Positions 13,869 through 16,452 of a DNA stretch of 16,452 nt are shown piece by piece (the first letter of the stretch is position 1; every line of letters starts with the position of its first letter). Both the position numbers and the translations under genes were made by a program. Below the pieces are notes generated by a model. That model was not told where the DNA came from. It saw nothing but the letters and a program-made list of their open reading frames with translations, and ran no database searches. Origin of the DNA: Hydrogenophilales bacterium (lineage in GTDB: Bacteria > Pseudomonadota > Gammaproteobacteria > Burkholderiales > Thiobacillaceae). The stretch is from positions 1 through 16,452 of the forward strand of contig JAABQE010000279.1 of the NCBI GenBank assembly GCA_011391655.1, in the 5' to 3' direction.

Positions 13869-14927
13869 ATGCTTGATTCCTGGCTGCGTCTAGCACTCGC
13901 CCCAGGGGTCGGCAACACCAGCCTGATCCGCCTGTTAACGGCCTTCGGTTCTCCGGAGGCCGTTTTGGCGTCCGGGCGCACGGCGCTGTCAGCCCATCTC
14001 TCCACGGCCCAGTGCGACACGCTGCTGGGCGAGCCCGACGCCGCGCTGCTTGAAACCACCCAGGCCTGGCTGGCCCAGCCTGGCAACAGCCTGATGACGC
14101 TGGCGGATGAGGATTATCCGAAAAGCCTGCTCGAAATTGCCGATCCGCCCGCAGTGCTCTATTGCAAGGGGCGGCGCAGCCTGTTGAACCAGCCCGGTCT
14201 CGGCGTGGTGGGCAGCCGCAACGCGACGCCGCAGGGGGTGCGTGATGCCGAAGCCTTCGCCCACGCCCTGTCCGACGCCGGTTTCACCATCATCAGCGGA
14301 CTCGCGCTCGGCATAGACGCAGCAGCCCACCGCGGCGGACTGGCAGGCGCCGGCTCGAGCGTCGCCATCATCGGCACCGGACTCGACCGCATTTATCCGG
14401 CACGCAACAAGGCACTGGCGCATCAACTGGCTGAAAATGGGCTGGTCATATCCGAATTCGCATTGGGCACGCCCCCCCTGCCCGGCCACTTTCCACGCCG
14501 CAACCGGCTCATCAGCGGACTCAGTCGCGGGGTGCTGGTGGTGGAAGCCGCGCCCGACAGCGGTTCGCTGATTACCGCGCGCGTCGCCACCGAACAGGGG
14601 CGCGAGGTATTCGCCATCCCCGGCTCAATCCATTCGCCGCTGGCACGCGGCTGCCATGCATTGATCAAGCAGGGGGCCAAGCTGGTCGAGTCCGCCGCCG
14701 ATATTCTCGATGAACTGGCCTGGCAACAACGGCTGACGCCGCCGGTGCTGCCGGAAAGAACGATTGACCCGGTGCTGGACGCGCTGGATGGCGCGCCGAC
14801 CACCCTCGACGCCCTGGCACAAACGACCGGGTTGACGCTGGATGCGCTTTCGGCCAAGCTGTTGACGCTTGAACTGGATGGGCGAATCGCTTCCTTGCCC
14901 GGCGGGCGTTACCAAAAATTACACTGA
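13869..14927 (+). CDS. dprA: DprA, DNA-processing protein
   Basis: DprA binds incoming single-stranded DNA during natural transformation and loads RecA. The 352-residue protein has the N-terminal helix-hairpin-helix-like part (APGVGNTSLIRLL, about 11-23). The Rossmann-like core (about 110-285) carries GSRNATPQG (115-123), SGLALGIDAAAH (143-154), GTGLDRIYPARN (169-180), RNRLISGLSRGVLVVEA (211-227) and SGSLITARVATEQGREVFAIPG (from 231). A C-terminal winged helix (about 300-352) ends in GGRYQKLH. All parts are present and unbroken. It is followed by smg after four bases. Confidence 0.96.
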   Translation: MLDSWLRLALAPGVGNTSLIRLLTAFGSPEAVLASGRTALSAHLSTAQCDTLLGEPDAALLETTQAWLAQPGNSLMTLADEDYPKSLLEIADPPAVLYCKGRRSLLNQPGLGVVGSRNATPQGVRDAEAFAHALSDAGFTIISGLALGIDAAAHRGGLAGAGSSVAIIGTGLDRIYPARNKALAHQLAENGLVISEFALGTPPLPGHFPRRNRLISGLSRGVLVVEAAPDSGSLITARVATEQGREVFAIPGSIHSPLARGCHALIKQGAKLVESAADILDELAWQQRLTPPVLPERTIDPVLDALDGAPTTLDALAQTTGLTLDALSAKLLTLELDGRIASLPGGRYQKLH

Positions 14928-14931
14928 GATC

Positions 14932-15378
14932 ATGCTCGATATCCTGGTTTACCTTTACGAAAGCTTCCGCATGGTGGCGCTGACGCCTGATCGTGACGCG
15001 CTGGAAAAGCGCCTGTTTGCCGCCGGATTTGAAGAAGCCGACATCAACGCCGCGCTCGACTGGTATGCCAATCTGGCCGGCAGCGCCACCCACGAACGGC
15101 TGGCGCAGGCCTATGACCGCCATTACGCGCCCGAAGAGCTCGAACGCCTGAACGACGCTTGCCGCGCCGAACTGGTGTATCTGGTCAGCGCCGAGATCCT
15201 CGATCCCGAGTCACGCGAATGGGTGATTTCCGGACTGATGGAGTTGGGCGGCGAAGACATCGAACCCGACCACGTCCGCTGGATGACACTGATCGTGCTG
15301 TGGAGCCGCGGCCTGATCGAGCATTTCACCCATCTGGAAGACATGTTGCTGAACCACGAGCCGGACCGCCTGCATTAG
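14932..15378 (+). CDS. smg: Smg family protein (DUF494)
   Basis: A 148-residue acidic cytoplasmic protein. The start is the ATG four bases after the dprA stop, giving MLDILVYLYESF, the conserved Smg N-terminus; a longer frame from 14869 would run inside dprA and is rejected. Other marks are RLFAAGFEEADINAALDWY and a C-terminal MTLIVLWSRGLIEHF. Smg is widespread beside dprA and topA in beta- and gammaproteobacteria, but its role is not established. topA begins four bases after its stop. Confidence 0.94.
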   Translation: MLDILVYLYESFRMVALTPDRDALEKRLFAAGFEEADINAALDWYANLAGSATHERLAQAYDRHYAPEELERLNDACRAELVYLVSAEILDPESREWVISGLMELGGEDIEPDHVRWMTLIVLWSRGLIEHFTHLEDMLLNHEPDRLH

Positions 15379-15382
15379 AGCC

Positions 15383-16452
15383 ATGTCCAAACTTGTTATC
15401 GTCGAATCCCCGTCCAAATCCAAAACGCTGAAGAAATACCTCGGCGCGGATTATGAAATCCTCGCCAGCTACGGTCACGTGCGTGACCTTGAGCCGAAAA
15501 CCGGCGCGGTCGATACTGAAACTTTCAGCATGAAATATCAGATCATCGAGCGCAACGCCAAGCACGTCGAAGCCATCGTCAAGGCTGCCAAAAAAGCCGA
15601 TGAAGTGTTGCTGGCAACCGACCCGGATAGAGAAGGTGAAGCGATTTCCTGGCATATCAGCGAAATCCTCAAGGAACGCAAGGTCAAAACGCCGATGAAG
15701 CGGGTGGCCTTTTACGAAATCACCGAATCGGCGGTACAGGACGCGGTGCGCAACCCGCGCGAGATCGCGACCGACCTGGTCGATGCACAGCAGGCGCGGC
15801 GCGCGCTGGACTACCTGGTCGGCTTCAACCTGTCGCCGCTGCTGTGGCGCAAAATCAGCCCCGGTTTGAGTGCAGGCCGCGTGCAATCGCCCGCCTTGCG
15901 CATGATTGTCGAGCGCGAACTCGAAATCGAAGCGTTCAATCCGCGCGAATACTGGACGCTGCATCTAGACAGTCACAAGGGCGCACAGCCGTTCAGCGCC
16001 AAACTCAGCCATTTCAAGGGCGAGAAAATCGAGCAGTTCACGGTCGAGCACGAGGCGCGCAGCAAGGAATGGCTGGCGACGCTGGAAGCCAAAGATGCCC
16101 GCGTCATGCGCATCGAGAAAAAACGCCGCGCCCGCCATCCCGGCGCGCCGTTCACCACTTCGACGCTGCAACAAGCCGGCGTGCGCCAGCTCGGCATGAC
16201 CACCGACCGCGTCATGCGCACTGCGCAGCAACTGTACGAAGGCATGGATCTCGGTGAAGGCCCGGTCGGCCTCATCACCTACATGCGTACCGACTCGGTA
16301 AACCTGGCACAGGAAGCCATCACCGACATCCGCAAGTATGTGGGTGCCAACTTCGACAAGGATTTCCTGCCGCCGACTGCGCTCACTTACAAGGCCAAAA
16401 CCAAGAACGCACAGGAAGCGCATGAAGCCGTGCGCCCGACGTCGGTGACGCG
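15383..16452 (+). CDS. topA: DNA topoisomerase I, 3' end cut off by window
   Basis: TopA relaxes negative supercoils by a type IA single-strand passage. The first 356 codons are visible and the frame is open to the edge. The TOPRIM domain shows VESPSKSKTLKKYL near the N-terminus and the acidic cluster ATDPDREGEAISWH (about 78-91). Domain II/IV shows LSAGRVQSPALRMIVERE. The active-site tyrosine is Y300 in GLITYMRTDS (297-306). EAHEAVRPT near the edge is also typical. The remaining part, with more of the core and any zinc-ribbon tail, lies outside. It starts four bases after smg, continuing the dprA-smg-topA cluster. Confidence 0.97.
   Translation, partial: MSKLVIVESPSKSKTLKKYLGADYEILASYGHVRDLEPKTGAVDTETFSMKYQIIERNAKHVEAIVKAAKKADEVLLATDPDREGEAISWHISEILKERKVKTPMKRVAFYEITESAVQDAVRNPREIATDLVDAQQARRALDYLVGFNLSPLLWRKISPGLSAGRVQSPALRMIVERELEIEAFNPREYWTLHLDSHKGAQPFSAKLSHFKGEKIEQFTVEHEARSKEWLATLEAKDARVMRIEKKRRARHPGAPFTTSTLQQAGVRQLGMTTDRVMRTAQQLYEGMDLGEGPVGLITYMRTDSVNLAQEAITDIRKYVGANFDKDFLPPTALTYKAKTKNAQEAHEAVRPTSVT

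Noticed and set aside
1..16452. Mobile element, CRISPR array, phage or other island
   Set aside because: No transposase, integrase, terminal inverted repeats, tRNA or spaced repeat array was seen, and composition looks even throughout.

Overview
This is a 16.5 kb stretch of a GC-rich chromosome made up almost entirely of core genes. I see no insertion sequence, integrase, CRISPR array, tRNA or rRNA. Three things suggest a betaproteobacterium, perhaps of the Nitrosomonadales/Thiobacillus type: the gene order (def-fmt-rsmB-DUF4390-ntrYX-trkAH on one strand, LysM protein-dprA-smg-topA divergent from it), the Nudix/ThiE-like fusion, and protein resemblance to that group. This placement is my recognition of families and synteny, not a database result.

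Layout. (1) 1-1303, plus strand: the C-terminal part of a Nudix hydrolase/ThiE-like fusion, then an overlapping gene for a small single-pass membrane protein. (2) 1304-2077, plus strand: a stand-alone phoU behind its own promoter, with a weak PHO-box-like direct repeat in place of a -35 element. (3) 2097-2126: a perfect 30-bp palindrome acting as a shared terminator for convergent transcription. (4) 2165-12463, minus strand: ten tightly packed genes read def, fmt, rsmB, DUF4390, ntrY, ntrX, trkA, trkH, TPR protein, yggX, many with overlapping stop and start codons. (5) 12464-12653: a divergent 190-bp control region with two families of direct repeats. (6) 12654-16452, plus strand: LysM protein, dprA, smg and the first 356 codons of topA.

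How the genes work together. def and fmt handle N-formyl-methionine at the start and end of initiation, and rsmB modifies 16S rRNA. The same run continues into a two-component system (NtrY kinase, NtrX-like regulator), the two subunits of the Trk potassium uptake system, a TPR protein and the iron-trafficking protein YggX. Close packing suggests co-transcription of at least rsmB to yggX. On the other side, dprA handles incoming single-stranded DNA and topA relaxes negative supercoils.

The most unusual point is the NtrX-like regulator. It has a normal receiver and a Fis-type helix-turn-helix, but its AAA+ domain has lost the Walker A lysine, has altered Walker B acidic residues and has no GAFTGA loop. 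It is therefore unlikely to remodel sigma-54 polymerase. I did not find a clearly new multi-gene system; the second tier of interest is the repeat-rich def/LysM intergenic region and the phoU promoter.
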